A DNA stretch of 64,000 nt, taken from assembly GCA_018242585.1 (NCBI GenBank), contig JAFEBQ010000033.1:62001-126000 (forward strand), in the 5' to 3' direction. The notes beneath the pieces are model-generated. The model made no database searches. It was given only the letters and a program-made list of their open reading frames with translations, and was not told the DNA's origin. Below, piece after piece: positions 17,123 through 25,466 of this stretch. The DNA comes from Planctomycetota bacterium. Its GTDB lineage: Bacteria > Planctomycetota > Planctomycetia > Pirellulales > PNKZ01. A program made the position numbers and the translations under genes. How positions within the stretch are numbered: the first letter of the stretch is position 1; each line of letters starts with the position of its first letter.

Positions 17123-17566
17123 TTACGCGCTGGCTGCTGGGGCCGGCGGGCCGACCAGCCGCGCGCGATACCAATCGGGGATCGGCGCCGAATGAAAGCC
17201 GCCGGTCTGGTCATCGCGACAGCATACCACGGTGTGCGACCCCTCGGCTACGATCACCCCGCGCAGGAGAAACTGCGTGGCATAAGTGATGCTCTTTTCG
17301 CCCAGTCGCGAGATGGACAGGGTCACTTCCAGCAAATCTTCAAACCGAACCGGCCCGCGAAAGTCGCAATTGGCCGAGACGCGCGGCCAATGGATCGCCC
17401 CGTGCTCGTCGCTACTGATCACGCTCAGCCCGCGGCTGCGCAGGAACTCGTGCTCGGCTTCTTCCATGTAGACGAGGAAGGCCGAGAAGTGGACGATGCC
17501 CGCCATGTCGGTATCGCGGAACTCAACGCGCCGCTGGGTGCGATAGGTAACGTCGGTTTTGGTCAT
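17123..17566 (-). CDS. Hot-dog acyl-CoA thioesterase (4-hydroxybenzoyl-CoA thioesterase/YbgC-like)
   Basis: This 147-residue protein begins TYRTQRRVEFRDTDMAGIVHFSAF, the signature of the 4HBT/YbgC hot-dog family, with the catalytic Asp in RDTDMAG and the adjacent HF pair. A conserved MEEAEHEFLRSRGL helix follows. These enzymes hydrolyse acyl-CoA thioesters; the acyl group is not predictable. The ATG at 17566 aligns with family starts, and the longer frame to 17662 overlaps the end of the glycosyltransferase gene. It stands 66 bases upstream of the Gly/Cys-tail gene and may be in the same transcript. Confidence 0.9.
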   Translation of the reverse strand: MTKTDVTYRTQRRVEFRDTDMAGIVHFSAFLVYMEEAEHEFLRSRGLSVISSDEHGAIHWPRVSANCDFRGPVRFEDLLEVTLSISRLGEKSITYATQFLLRGVIVAEGSHTVVCCRDDQTGGFHSAPIPDWYRARLVGPPAPAASA

Positions 17567-17606
17567 GGGGGTGTCGCTCTGTAGAGATTCTTTGCGTCGT
17601 CGTCGG

Positions 17607-18932
17607 CTAAGTCGACTGTGCTGCTGGGGACGCCCGGTAGCGGTATTCGTGGATGACTTCACGATACATCGCCTGGTGCCGCTCGGCCATCAGTTGGTCA
17701 TGGTAGCGGGCGTGAATGGCCGCCTGGCCGTGTTGGCCCAGGGCTTCGCGCAGCTCGGGATTGACGATCAGGCGTTGCAACTGCTCCGCCAGATCGTGGG
17801 GATCGTGCGGCTGGAACAAGACGCCTCCTTGCGTGTCTTCGATCAATTCCGGGTACGTGCCGTGCCGCGGCAGCACGACGGGGACAGCGTTAGCCAGCGC
17901 TTCGAGGATCGAGATTCCTTTGCTTTCACGGTAATCGGCCGGCACGCTCATCACGTCGAGCGATTGCAGAAAGGCGATCTTCTCGTCACGCGTTAGATCG
18001 CTTTTCAGTGTGACGCGCTCGCCCAGGCCGGCTTGCGTCCAACGCTGCTTCAAGTCTTCGACGTAGCGCCGGTCGCCGGCGCTCAGGTAGCCGGCGATGG
18101 CCAGCCGCAGCGGTGGTAAGGACTGATCTTGTGACAGCTCGATGAAGGCGTCGACCAAGTGGTGCAGCCCTTTGGCGGGGCACAAGCGCGCGAAGTAGCC
18201 GATCCGCACTTCGCCATCGTCGCGCTCGACGCGCGAGCCGTGCCCCTTCAGCTTGAGCCCGTGGGGAATGACGCTGGTCCGCTCGCGTGGTACGCCCAGG
18301 TACTCGACCACGAAATCGGCGTAATAATGATTCAGGGCCACGAACCGATCGACGTCACTGATCCGCTCGCGTATCTCACGGAACGTCGCGTCGCGGAACT
18401 TGGGCGATAGACCGTCCAGGAAGATGTCTTCGCCCGCCAGCGAGCAAACGACCGGCACTTGCAAGGCTTGTTTGATTTGCCGGGCCATGCCGATCATCAG
18501 CGCGTTCGATAAATGGACGACGTCGGGCCGGGCTTCGCGGCGGAGCCATTCGATCAGGTGATCCAGTTCTTTGCGCTGGTTGCCATGTTCGCCCCGGACC
18601 ATCGACAGGGTCATCGCCCCCAGCTTCTCGGCACGGACGGAAAGGTCCATTCGGCTGAGCAGCCCCAGCAGCCAGGGGGCGTCGAACGCACTACTCAGCC
18701 GCTTGGGCAACCAGCGCCAGGGCGGGAACTTTTCTTCGAGAAAGACGTTGATCCCGCCAAAGAAGACGCGCTGCTGGCTGGCGCTCGGCTCGTCAACGCG
18801 CAGGGGTGTGTACGTTGGCACCAGGAGAATGTCCTCTCCCAGTCGGCCAAGTGCCGCGCCGAGCGTGTTGTCGTGCAGGCAAGCGCCGCAGTACATGCCT
18901 GCGGCACCGGCAGCCAGATAGACAATTCTCAT
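17607..18932 (-). CDS. GT4-family glycosyltransferase
   Basis: This 441-residue cytosolic or membrane-associated GT-B enzyme has an N-terminal Rossmann start MRIVYLAAGAAGMYCGACLHDN, acceptor-binding residues around PDVVHLSNALMIGMA, the hinge HGLKLKG near 225, and a nucleotide-sugar domain with GYFARLCPAKGLHHLVDAF and the E-x7-E-like element ESKGISILEALANAVP. The donor and acceptor are unknown. It is the most upstream gene of the minus-strand run that includes the thioesterase and the Gly/Cys-tail operon, divergent from prpB. Confidence 0.92.
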   Translation of the reverse strand: MRIVYLAAGAAGMYCGACLHDNTLGAALGRLGEDILLVPTYTPLRVDEPSASQQRVFFGGINVFLEEKFPPWRWLPKRLSSAFDAPWLLGLLSRMDLSVRAEKLGAMTLSMVRGEHGNQRKELDHLIEWLRREARPDVVHLSNALMIGMARQIKQALQVPVVCSLAGEDIFLDGLSPKFRDATFREIRERISDVDRFVALNHYYADFVVEYLGVPRERTSVIPHGLKLKGHGSRVERDDGEVRIGYFARLCPAKGLHHLVDAFIELSQDQSLPPLRLAIAGYLSAGDRRYVEDLKQRWTQAGLGERVTLKSDLTRDEKIAFLQSLDVMSVPADYRESKGISILEALANAVPVVLPRHGTYPELIEDTQGGVLFQPHDPHDLAEQLQRLIVNPELREALGQHGQAAIHARYHDQLMAERHQAMYREVIHEYRYRASPAAQST

Positions 18933-19142
18933 CGCGTGGGACCGACGTTTAGGACGAGTGGACTGAAAGCGCGTCGCGGCAGCTATAGGGTGAAGCAGCT
19001 ACGGTCCAACCTAATCGTTGCCTCGCACACTGACCAGTATGGCGGGTCGGTCAAGCCACGCCCTTGCGTGGCGGCGCAGGGCAGCCCTATATTGCGGCAT
19101 AGCGCGACAGTTGCGACTTTCCGCCTGGGAGCATCCCCTCAA

Positions 19143-20033
19143 GTGACTACTTCGGCCGGCGAGCGATTGCGTCAGGCAGTCGCCGAGCAAACGATTTTGA
19201 TCCCCGGTGCGTTCAACGCGCTGGTCGGCAAGCTGATCGAGCAGGCCGATTTCGCCGCCTGCTACTTGTCGGGGGCCGCGTTCTCGGCCGGCAGCTTGGC
19301 CATGCCCGACGTGGGGTTGTTCACGCTCAGCGAGTTGGTGCAACAGACCACCTGGCTGACCCGGCAGGTGTCGATTCCCGTGATCGTCGACGCCGACACC
19401 GGCTTTGGCGAGGCGATCAACGTCGAACGAACCGTGGTCGAGTTGGAAGCCGCCGGCGCGGCCGCGATTCAGCTCGAAGATCAGCAGTTGCCCAAACGCT
19501 GCGGCCACCTGTCGGGCAAGTCGCTGGTCGACACCGAAGCGATGTGCGCCAAAATCCGTGCGGCCGTTTCGGCGCGGCGCGACCCCGGCACGGTGATCAT
19601 CGCCCGAACCGATGCGCGGAGCGCCGAAGGTTTTGAGCCGGCGATCCAACGGGCCGAGCGATACCTGGCCGCCGGGGCCGATTGGATCTTTCCCGAAGCG
19701 TTGACCGACCGGACCGAGTTCGCCGCCTTTGCCGAGCGCATCGACGCGCCGCTATTGGCCAATATGACCGAGTTCGGACAGAGTCCGTTGCTGACGCTCG
19801 AGGAGCTGGCCGAGCTGGGCTACGCGGGCGTGCTGATGCCCGTCACGTTGATGCGCATCGCCATGAAAGCGGTCGAGGCAGCGCTGGCAGTGATTGCCGA
19901 TGAAGGAACGCAGCGCGAGCTGCTCGACTTGATGCAGACCCGGCAAGAGCTGTACGACCTGCTGGGCTATACGAACTATGAAAAACGAGACCGCAGCTAC
20001 TTTGGCGGCGCCGAAGGCCCGTCGCAGAATTGA
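19143..20033 (+). CDS. prpB: Isocitrate lyase/PEP mutase superfamily protein, probable 2-methylisocitrate lyase
   Basis: This 296-residue protein would cleave 2-methylisocitrate to pyruvate and succinate in the methylcitrate cycle of propionate use. It shows the Mg-binding VDADTGFG (Asp83, Asp85), the QLEDQ element (Glu112, Asp113) and the catalytic loop KRCGHLSGK (Cys120) of PrpB-type lyases. The start is a GTG at 19143, the first codon that begins family-like sequence; no in-frame ATG is well placed. The citrate-synthase-family gene 268 bases downstream supports the methylcitrate assignment over oxaloacetate hydrolase or phosphonopyruvate functions. No prpD or acnB-like dehydratase is in the window. 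Confidence 0.9.
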   Translation: MTTSAGERLRQAVAEQTILIPGAFNALVGKLIEQADFAACYLSGAAFSAGSLAMPDVGLFTLSELVQQTTWLTRQVSIPVIVDADTGFGEAINVERTVVELEAAGAAAIQLEDQQLPKRCGHLSGKSLVDTEAMCAKIRAAVSARRDPGTVIIARTDARSAEGFEPAIQRAERYLAAGADWIFPEALTDRTEFAAFAERIDAPLLANMTEFGQSPLLTLEELAELGYAGVLMPVTLMRIAMKAVEAALAVIADEGTQRELLDLMQTRQELYDLLGYTNYEKRDRSYFGGAEGPSQN

Positions 20034-20049
20034 CTTCGCCCGCTCTCTT

Positions 20050-20216
20050 ACACCTCTCCCTTTAAGGGAGAGGTCGTGAGCGCAGCGAGCGGGTGAGGGT
20101 AAAGACGTTGCAGGCCAGGTGACTTTGCGTTTGGGAGTCTTCGCCCTGAATGCAAAATCGTTTGGCTTGCGGCGCGTTTACCCTCCCCCCTGCCCCTCCC
20201 TGGAAGGGAGAGGTGT
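20050..20216. repeat. Family E intergenic palindromic element, copy 1
   Basis: The 167-bp element has inverted ends: ACACCTCTCCCTT at the left, the same word in reverse complement at the right, and internal GGGTAAA-type words. The left end folds as a hairpin (CCTCTCCCTT/AAGGGAGAGG). It lies between prpB and prpC. Related copies are at 34748 and 60843. Confidence 0.8.
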
Positions 20217-20301
20217 TTGTTTGAGGTTGATAGAACACACAATACGAGTCGCGCCCGCAGTTTTGACTTGAGAACGAGAAATCGCACGTGAAAGCAAGCC
20301 G

Positions 20302-21426
20302 ATGAACGAACCGATCTACAGCCCTGGTCTGGAAGGAGTGATCGCTGGCGAGACGGCGATCAGTAACATCGACGAAGGGCTGCACTACCGGGGCTACGCC
20401 GTCGAGGAACTGGCCCGCCACGGCACGTTTGAAGAGACGATCTACCTGTTGCTGTACGGCGAGTTGCCCACGGCCAAGCAGTTGGCCGAGTTGAGCAAGC
20501 GTTTGGCCGAGGCGGCCGACGATGTGCCCAAGCCGATCTACGACGCGCTCCGCGCCATTCCGCCCGGCGTGCCGATGATGGACATCGTGCGAACCGGGGC
20601 GAGCATGCTGGCCCATTGGGACGAGGAAGTCGGCGACAACAGCCACGAGGCGAACGTCCGCAAGGCCGAGCGATTGTTGGCCCAGTTGCCGGTGGTTCTG
20701 GCGGCGCGGCAGAGGCTGCTCGCGGGCAAAGAGCCCGTCGGGTCGAAAGGGGGCCGGGGGATCGCGGCCAACTTCCTGGGCATGCTCACGCGCAAGGAAG
20801 CGACCGAGCGGGCGATTCGCGCGCTGGACGTGTCGCTGGTGTTGTATGCCGAGCATGAGTTCAACGCTTCGACGTTCACGGCGCGGGTCGTCTGCTCGAC
20901 GATGGCGGACCTGCATTCGGCGATCGTGGCGGCGATTGGCGCGTTGAAAGGCCCGCTGCACGGCGGGGCCAACGAGCGCGTGTTGGAAGTGCTGCAAAGC
21001 GTTGGTTCGGCCGATAAGGCCGAAGCTTGGGTTCGCGACGCGCTGGCCAACAAGGTGCGGATCATGGGCTTTGGCCATCGGGTCTACAAGCACGGCGACC
21101 CGCGGGCCGCGTTCCTCAAGCCGTTGTGCGCCGAACTGGCTCAGGAAGTCGGCAAGACCGACATGGAGCAAATGGCCGAGACGATCGAAACGATTGTCCG
21201 CGCCGAGAAACAGTTGCCGCCGAACGCCGATTGGCCGAGCGCCCGGCTGTATCACTACCTGGGGCTGCCGGTCGAACTGTACACGCCGCTGTTCGTGATG
21301 TCGCGCGTGTCGGGCTGGTCGGCCCACATCATCGAGCAACTGGACCACAACCGCTTGATCCGCCCCCGCTCGCGCTACACCGGCCCCGGGGCTCGCGCGT
21401 GGGTGCCGGTCGAGAACCGCACGTAA
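20302..21426 (+). CDS. prpC: Citrate synthase family, probable 2-methylcitrate synthase
   Basis: This 374-residue short-type citrate synthase condenses an acyl-CoA (propionyl- or acetyl-CoA) with oxaloacetate. The catalytic triad is present: His220 in KGPLHGGANE, His259 in GFGHRVYK and Asp310 in PNADWPSARL. The length and N-terminus (IYSPGLEGVIAGETAIS) match PrpC/CitZ-type enzymes of Gram-positive and planctomycete style rather than the long allosteric GltA. Placement directly after prpB favours the methylcitrate role, but dual citrate activity is common in this family. The start is the ATG at 20302. Confidence 0.92.
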   Translation: MNEPIYSPGLEGVIAGETAISNIDEGLHYRGYAVEELARHGTFEETIYLLLYGELPTAKQLAELSKRLAEAADDVPKPIYDALRAIPPGVPMMDIVRTGASMLAHWDEEVGDNSHEANVRKAERLLAQLPVVLAARQRLLAGKEPVGSKGGRGIAANFLGMLTRKEATERAIRALDVSLVLYAEHEFNASTFTARVVCSTMADLHSAIVAAIGALKGPLHGGANERVLEVLQSVGSADKAEAWVRDALANKVRIMGFGHRVYKHGDPRAAFLKPLCAELAQEVGKTDMEQMAETIETIVRAEKQLPPNADWPSARLYHYLGLPVELYTPLFVMSRVSGWSAHIIEQLDHNRLIRPRSRYTGPGARAWVPVENRT

Positions 21427-21441
21427 ACACCATTGCGTTGA

Positions 21442-21855
21442 GTAGCCCAGGTTGCTCGTCAACCTGGGCGGGCGCAAGCCCGCAAGAGGTGGCGGACAGG
21501 CGATGACTTATCACGTGAGAACGCTTCGACAAACGCGGCTCTTGCCGCATCTAGACTCATAAGGGCCAACGGCCCGACCCATACCAGCCCAGGGCAACGC
21601 CCTGGGTAATGGTCCTCGATAGGGTCTTGAAGGGCTGAAGGCCCGACCCATTTGGTGGCGTCGATTCGATGGCCTGAATGGGGCGGGCTTACAGCCCTCA
21701 AATCGATGCGCACCGGCGTTACCTGGGGCGTTGCCCCAGGCTGGTATGGAGCGCACCTTTGGTGCTTAGAGAGGAACGCTTGTTGGCCGTGACGGCGACG
21801 CCCCGCGGCCTCTTGTTGCTGCGCAACACCGATTGGCAAGCAATCGGTGCTACCC
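21442..21855. repeat. Family B double-hairpin element, long copy carrying a nested family C element
   Basis: The left end is GTAGC, hairpin CCAGGTTG/CAACCTGG, hairpin CGGGC/GCCCG, then CAAGAGG. The right end, read inverted, is GTAGC, hairpin ACCGATTG/CAATCGGT, a short second hairpin, then CAAGAGG. The right 55 bases (21801-21855) closely match the right end of the family B copy at 32668-32826. A different element (21560-21768) sits inside, which explains the greater length (414 bp against 159 bp). Confidence 0.75.
21560..21768. repeat. Family C double-hairpin element (nested)
   Basis: This 209-bp element has inverted ends of about 50 bp. Left: TAAG, hairpin GGGCCAACGGCCC, spacer CCATACCAGCC, hairpin CAGGGCAACGCCCTG, GGTAA. 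Right, inverted: TAAG, hairpin CACCAAAGGTG, the same CCATACCAGCC spacer, hairpin TGGGGCAACGCCCCA, GGTAA. The unpaired words are identical while the first stem changes on both arms. Confidence 0.8.
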
Positions 21856-21891
21856 ATCAATGTGGCTCGTGCCAGTCAATGAAGCGCCGCG

Positions 21892-22443
21892 TCAATTCAT
21901 CGACGGATCAGGTGGGATGTGCTTGATCTTGAGCAAGTGGACCATGCGATCGGCCGAGACCTGGCGCACGACCTCGTCCCACAACGAAGGATCGCTCGAA
22001 AAGACATGGTCCGCCGACGCGGGCCAGACCAGCCAGGAATCCTCGGCCAACTCTCCTTCCAACTGGCCGCTGCTCCAGCCGGCGAACCCGGCGAAGAATT
22101 TCATCTCGCCTTCGTGCGTGACCAGCCGTTCCAGGTGATCGCGGTCGCTGCAGAAGAAGACTTCCGACGAGACCGACTTCTCGCAGCACGAGTATTCCTG
22201 GTGCAGCGCCATCAGTGGCCCTTCGACCGGGCCACCCATGTGTAGCTTGTCGTCACGGTCGCACGAAGATTGGCTGACATGGTGCCAGACTTCGCGCAGC
22301 GGCGCCGGCGTGGGCCGATTCAGGATCAGCCCGAACGCGCCGTCTTCGTTGTGCTGGATGATCAGCACGACGCTACGAGCAAAGTTCGGATCGCGCAGCT
22401 CCGGAGAAGCCGCTAACAGTTGTCCTGCAAGCGACTGGAACAT
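21892..22443 (-). CDS. YqgE/AlgH family protein
   Basis: This 183-residue soluble protein begins with SLAGQLLAASPELRDPNFARSVVLI, followed by the family pattern GAFGLILNRPTP and, further on, FAGFAGWSSGQLEGELAEDSWLVWPA. All are hallmarks of YqgE/AlgH (DUF179). The biochemical function of this family is unsettled; AlgH was linked to alginate regulation in Pseudomonas. It is preceded by a 36-residue basic protein gene with a 24-base gap on the same strand, so the two are probably co-transcribed. Confidence 0.93.
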   Translation of the reverse strand: MFQSLAGQLLAASPELRDPNFARSVVLIIQHNEDGAFGLILNRPTPAPLREVWHHVSQSSCDRDDKLHMGGPVEGPLMALHQEYSCCEKSVSSEVFFCSDRDHLERLVTHEGEMKFFAGFAGWSSGQLEGELAEDSWLVWPASADHVFSSDPSLWDEVVRQVSADRMVHLLKIKHIPPDPSMN

Positions 22444-22467
22444 GGCGTGAACGCTCCGAGGCAGATG

Positions 22468-22578
22468 CTATTTCGAGGCCGCAGCCGCCCGCTTGGCTTG
22501 CGCCTTTTGACGAGTGACTTCGTTCTTGATGGCGCGCTTCAGGCGCTTCTTGCGGCGCATGCCGGCGGGATTACCCAT
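22468..22578 (-). CDS. 36-residue highly basic small protein
   Basis: The frame encodes MGNPAGMRRKKRLKRAIKNE and 16 further residues ending ASK. Twelve of 36 residues are Arg or Lys and the rest is largely Ala and helix-forming. GAGGAAG lies about nine bases upstream of the ATG at 22578, which supports translation. The size and composition recall small ribosome-associated or nucleic-acid-binding proteins, but I do not recognise the family. The stop is 24 bases before the yqgE-like gene on the same strand. Confidence 0.7.
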   Translation of the reverse strand: MGNPAGMRRKKRLKRAIKNEVTRQKAQAKRAAAASK

Positions 22579-22754
22579 GATGACGCTTCTTCCTCTGCGA
22601 GGTGACAAATGTTCGACGTGACGAGTGTTCGGTGGTGTGTCGCGCGGCCGATGCTATCAGCGCGCTGCGACCCCAGCCCCATAAGATGCCATTTTCACCC
22701 GTCGCTCGGCAAGGGGAGAGGCCCCGAATGGCGACAATAAATCACGCCGCGCAA

Positions 22755-22787
22755 TAAAAAACCGCTCGGACCCGAAGGTCCGAGCGG
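22755..22787 (-). terminator. Rho-independent terminator of the 22846-24189 gene
   Basis: On the minus strand an 11-bp stem CCGCTCGGACC / GGTCCGAGCGG with a TTCG tetraloop is followed by TTTTTTA. This is a textbook intrinsic terminator 58 bases after the stop codon of the low-complexity secreted protein gene. Confidence 0.92.
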
Positions 22788-22845
22788 CGGCGTGGGTCTC
22801 CCCCTGGGAGTGTTTCGTGGGGCCGCTGGCGTGCGACCCGGCGGT

Positions 22846-24189
22846 TTATCGCGAGGCGGCTCGCCAGACCACTTCGTCGCTGGCTACCGCGTTACTGGCC
22901 GCGGCACGCACCGGAGTGGTGTCGACGGTGGTGTAGGTGACCGGCAAGCTGGCCAGTTGCGAGGCGTTCGCGCCGGCGTTCAGGGTGAGTCGGCTGTCGG
23001 CGTCGATCAGCCGCGGGCTCGAGGCCGGCTGGGTCGGCGCGGCCGGGCGATAGGTGTCGGGAATCGGCGACATCGGCACGCGGCCAGTCGTCGGAGCGCC
23101 CGAGCCTTCGAGGCTGGCCCCCGAGTTGTTCGTGTTCGGCACAAACGTCCGCGGAGCGCTATCGGCGGGAGTTGTCGTGGCTGCCGGGGCTTGCTGCGTG
23201 GCTGGCTGTTGCGTCGCGGGTGCGGTGGTCGTCGTGGCCGCTGGCGCGGTGGTCTGGTTGTAATAGATCACCGGAGCGGTCGTGCCGCTTGGCGCTGTCT
23301 GATACGTGGTCGCGGCACCATTGGTGATTACGGGCGAGGTCACGACGGTCGTGGTCCCGCTGGCCGGCGCCGTGGCCCCCGGCGCGCCTTGATAGGTGAC
23401 CGCAGGTTGGGCGTACGTGACCGTCGCGCCGCCAGCATAGGCCGGCGTCGTTGTGTACGAAGGGATCGTCGTCGCTCCGACGGCGTAGCTCGGGGCGTAA
23501 TTGCTCGACACCGGTGCGGGCGCGCCCGTAGCAAACGTGGTTCCTGGCATGGTCGTCATGGCGGGTGCAGTGGTCATCGCCGGCGCCGCGTAGGTCGGCA
23601 TGGCCGTGACGCCCCTCGTGGTCGGACAAGTCGCGCAACCTGCGGCGTAGCCAACCGCTGGCGCGGCACAGGCCGCTGGAGCACAGGTCGCGGCCGGCGC
23701 GGCATACGCCGTCGGCACGGCGTAGGCGGTGGTCGGCGCGTAGTACGCGCGGGTCGGAGCGGCCACCGTGTAGGGGCCGGCCGTGGTCACTGCTGCGGTC
23801 GGGGCGTAATAAGTTGTCGAGGCGGTGGCCACCACCGGTGCGGCGGGCACGGCATAGACCAGGCGATTCGTCGTGTACGGCAGCCAGCGCGTTTGCTGCG
23901 TCCAAGTGGTGACGGGACGTTGCGCGCTCACGCCGGTGGCCGATGGGCAAATCGAGCAGCCGGCGGGCTGCATCGTGGTGACCGGCGCGTAGACCGTCAC
24001 GGGGCGATAGTACGTCTGGGGCACGTACTGCACGAATTGCGGGCCGCTGACGGCATAGGTCGCCGGCAGGGGTGCCGCCGCTGACTTGTGCCAATTGAAC
24101 AACAGTTGGGCTTGAGCCGAACTTGGCGCCACCGCGGCCAATAGCAAACCTGCGAGCGACAACAACGGGACGCGAACGGCGGCGTTCAT
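22846..24189 (-). CDS. Secreted Thr/Ala/Pro/Tyr-rich low-complexity protein
   Basis: This 447-residue protein has a clear signal peptide (hydrophobic LLSLAGLLLAAVAPSSAQA, cleavage near residue 28). The mature part is built from irregular repeats rich in Thr, Ala, Pro, Val and Tyr (YAVPTAYAAPAATCAP, TTTTAPATQQPATQ). Two short CxxC islands, CSICPSATG and CATCPTTRG, break the pattern. There is no enzyme domain. It is probably an extended extracytoplasmic or wall-associated protein, possibly glycosylated on Thr, but that is inference. It is transcribed alone with its own strong terminator. The long open frame on the opposite strand (22792-24084) is a composition artefact. Confidence 0.85.
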   Translation of the reverse strand: MNAAVRVPLLSLAGLLLAAVAPSSAQAQLLFNWHKSAAAPLPATYAVSGPQFVQYVPQTYYRPVTVYAPVTTMQPAGCSICPSATGVSAQRPVTTWTQQTRWLPYTTNRLVYAVPAAPVVATASTTYYAPTAAVTTAGPYTVAAPTRAYYAPTTAYAVPTAYAAPAATCAPAACAAPAVGYAAGCATCPTTRGVTAMPTYAAPAMTTAPAMTTMPGTTFATGAPAPVSSNYAPSYAVGATTIPSYTTTPAYAGGATVTYAQPAVTYQGAPGATAPASGTTTVVTSPVITNGAATTYQTAPSGTTAPVIYYNQTTAPAATTTTAPATQQPATQQAPAATTTPADSAPRTFVPNTNNSGASLEGSGAPTTGRVPMSPIPDTYRPAAPTQPASSPRLIDADSRLTLNAGANASQLASLPVTYTTVDTTPVRAAASNAVASDEVVWRAASR

Positions 24190-24417
24190 GGCACTTTCCC
24201 CTGGTCAATGGTGAGCGAGCGCGGAAGTGCGCCGGCGCCGCTCATGGGCGAGCGGCACGGCGCGCAGTCGCGCTGCGAGGTCTCCATCTTTTATAGACCT
24301 CGCGCAGGCAAGGTTGTCAATGAATCTTGAGCTTTTCCGCGCGCTTGTCAGAAGATTAGGATCGCGCCGAGTTTGACGACTGTTTGGGTCGTAGCGGCGA
24401 TCGCGATCTGCGCGGAG

Positions 24418-25026
24418 CTAACCGCGGCGACGACGTTCGTAAAGCGAATGGAGCGCGAAGAACGTCTCGCGCACGTTGCCTGCGTGGCGATGAAACGCCT
24501 TCTCTACGTCGGTGGCACTTAAAAGGTTCTCTCCATCGGCTTGCAGCGACACCGCCAACGCTTGCGTGACTAGCAGTGACGGCGCGACGTGCAGTAACGT
24601 CGGCAATGGCGTTTCGTGGTGCGACGTGACCAATAAGCCCCAGCCACGATAAGTCGTGATCCGCCGCAGTCGCCAGGCCTGCCAGCGGCTCAGTTGCTCA
24701 TAACCGTCGACGGTCACGATGGTCGGTTGGTCCGCTGTTCGAGACGCCTCGGGCCAGGCCGGCAAACGCCGCTGGCCATCGTGCAGCTCGAAGCGAATCA
24801 CCTGCCAGCCCTGGTCCGCTAATGCCTGCTGTAAATCGGCCAGCAGGGTGCTCTTTCCCGCCCCGTGCGGCCCGACGATCGCGGCGCGATATTGGCAACG
24901 TGCAAGCTCGGCCAGCACGTCGCCCAGACTTTGCCCGTCGGCAAACCGATAGCGCAAGGCCCCCGGCCGCACATAGCGTGTGGCAAAGGGATTTCGCGTC
25001 GGCAGTGGCAACCCGGCGGTGTTCAT
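24418..25026 (-). CDS. P-loop NTPase of unknown function, third gene of the DUF3592 operon
   Basis: This 202-residue protein has Walker A AIVGPHGAGKSTLL (about residues 49-62) and a Walker-B-like TIVTVDGYEQLSRW (about 102-115). The C-terminal part contains TSHHETPLPTLLHV and SATDVEKAFHRHAGNVRETFF, a small helical lid. It lacks an ABC signature, so it belongs to AAA/STAND-like or KAP-like small ATPases. It follows the arrestin-like gene by 13 bases and is probably translated from the same mRNA. Its role is unknown; energising or gating the DUF3592/arrestin-like pair is one guess. Confidence 0.82.
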   Translation of the reverse strand: MNTAGLPLPTRNPFATRYVRPGALRYRFADGQSLGDVLAELARCQYRAAIVGPHGAGKSTLLADLQQALADQGWQVIRFELHDGQRRLPAWPEASRTADQPTIVTVDGYEQLSRWQAWRLRRITTYRGWGLLVTSHHETPLPTLLHVAPSLLVTQALAVSLQADGENLLSATDVEKAFHRHAGNVRETFFALHSLYERRRRG

Positions 25027-25039
25027 GGTCGAGCGGGCA

Positions 25040-25462
25040 TCACACCTCGTCGGCCTCGGGCAACGGCACGGCCGGCACGTTGCCCAGTCGGAACGGCTCC
25101 TCGACCACCAACTCTTTGCCGCGCCAACGGAAAATCCTAGCGCGCACGCACCAGAAGATTTTCATCAGCACCCCTTCATAGGTCAGCGGGCTTTGCGGCA
25201 GCAGGGTGTTGAACTGCATGCCCTCGCGCAATTGCCGCCGGCTTTGATCGTCGAAGTGGAGTCGCTCGAAAAAGTGGACCGCCATGTCCTCGTCACCTTG
25301 CCCCTCGGTCGTCCACACCACCGACAGCTCGATGGCGCGCGGCTCGTCGAGCGCGAACGAATTGCACTGCAACTGGCAGGTGAGCAACTCGCCCGGCAAG
25401 TAATGCCGGCGGTTCCCTTCCAGTGTTAGGTGGAACTCGATCTCGTTCATCACGGTCGACAT
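25040..25462 (-). CDS. Arrestin/Spo0M-like beta-sandwich protein, unknown
   Basis: This protein of about 140 residues contains HYLPGELLTCQLQC and AIELSVVWTTEGQGDED. The pattern of a Y-x-PGE turn followed by an alternating beta segment and a [IV]-x-[VL]-x-W strand resembles the N-terminal arrestin domain and Spo0M-type proteins. No signal peptide is present. The ATG at 25462 or 25450 is the likely start; the longer frame to 25531 runs into the end of the DUF3592 gene. The gene starts four bases after the stop of that gene. The fold assignment is tentative. Confidence 0.75.
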   Translation of the reverse strand: MSTVMNEIEFHLTLEGNRRHYLPGELLTCQLQCNSFALDEPRAIELSVVWTTEGQGDEDMAVHFFERLHFDDQSRRQLREGMQFNTLLPQSPLTYEGVLMKIFWCVRARIFRWRGKELVVEEPFRLGNVPAVPLPEADEV

Positions 25463-25466
25463 GGCT

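Noticed and set aside
20062-21477. 471-codon minus-strand frame over prpC
   Set aside because: It is antisense to a citrate synthase with a complete catalytic triad and lacks any domain.
22792-24084. 430-codon plus-strand frame, Gly/Arg-rich
   Set aside because: It is the complement of the Thr/Ala-rich secreted protein gene, which has a signal peptide and a matching terminator. The composition follows from GC bias.
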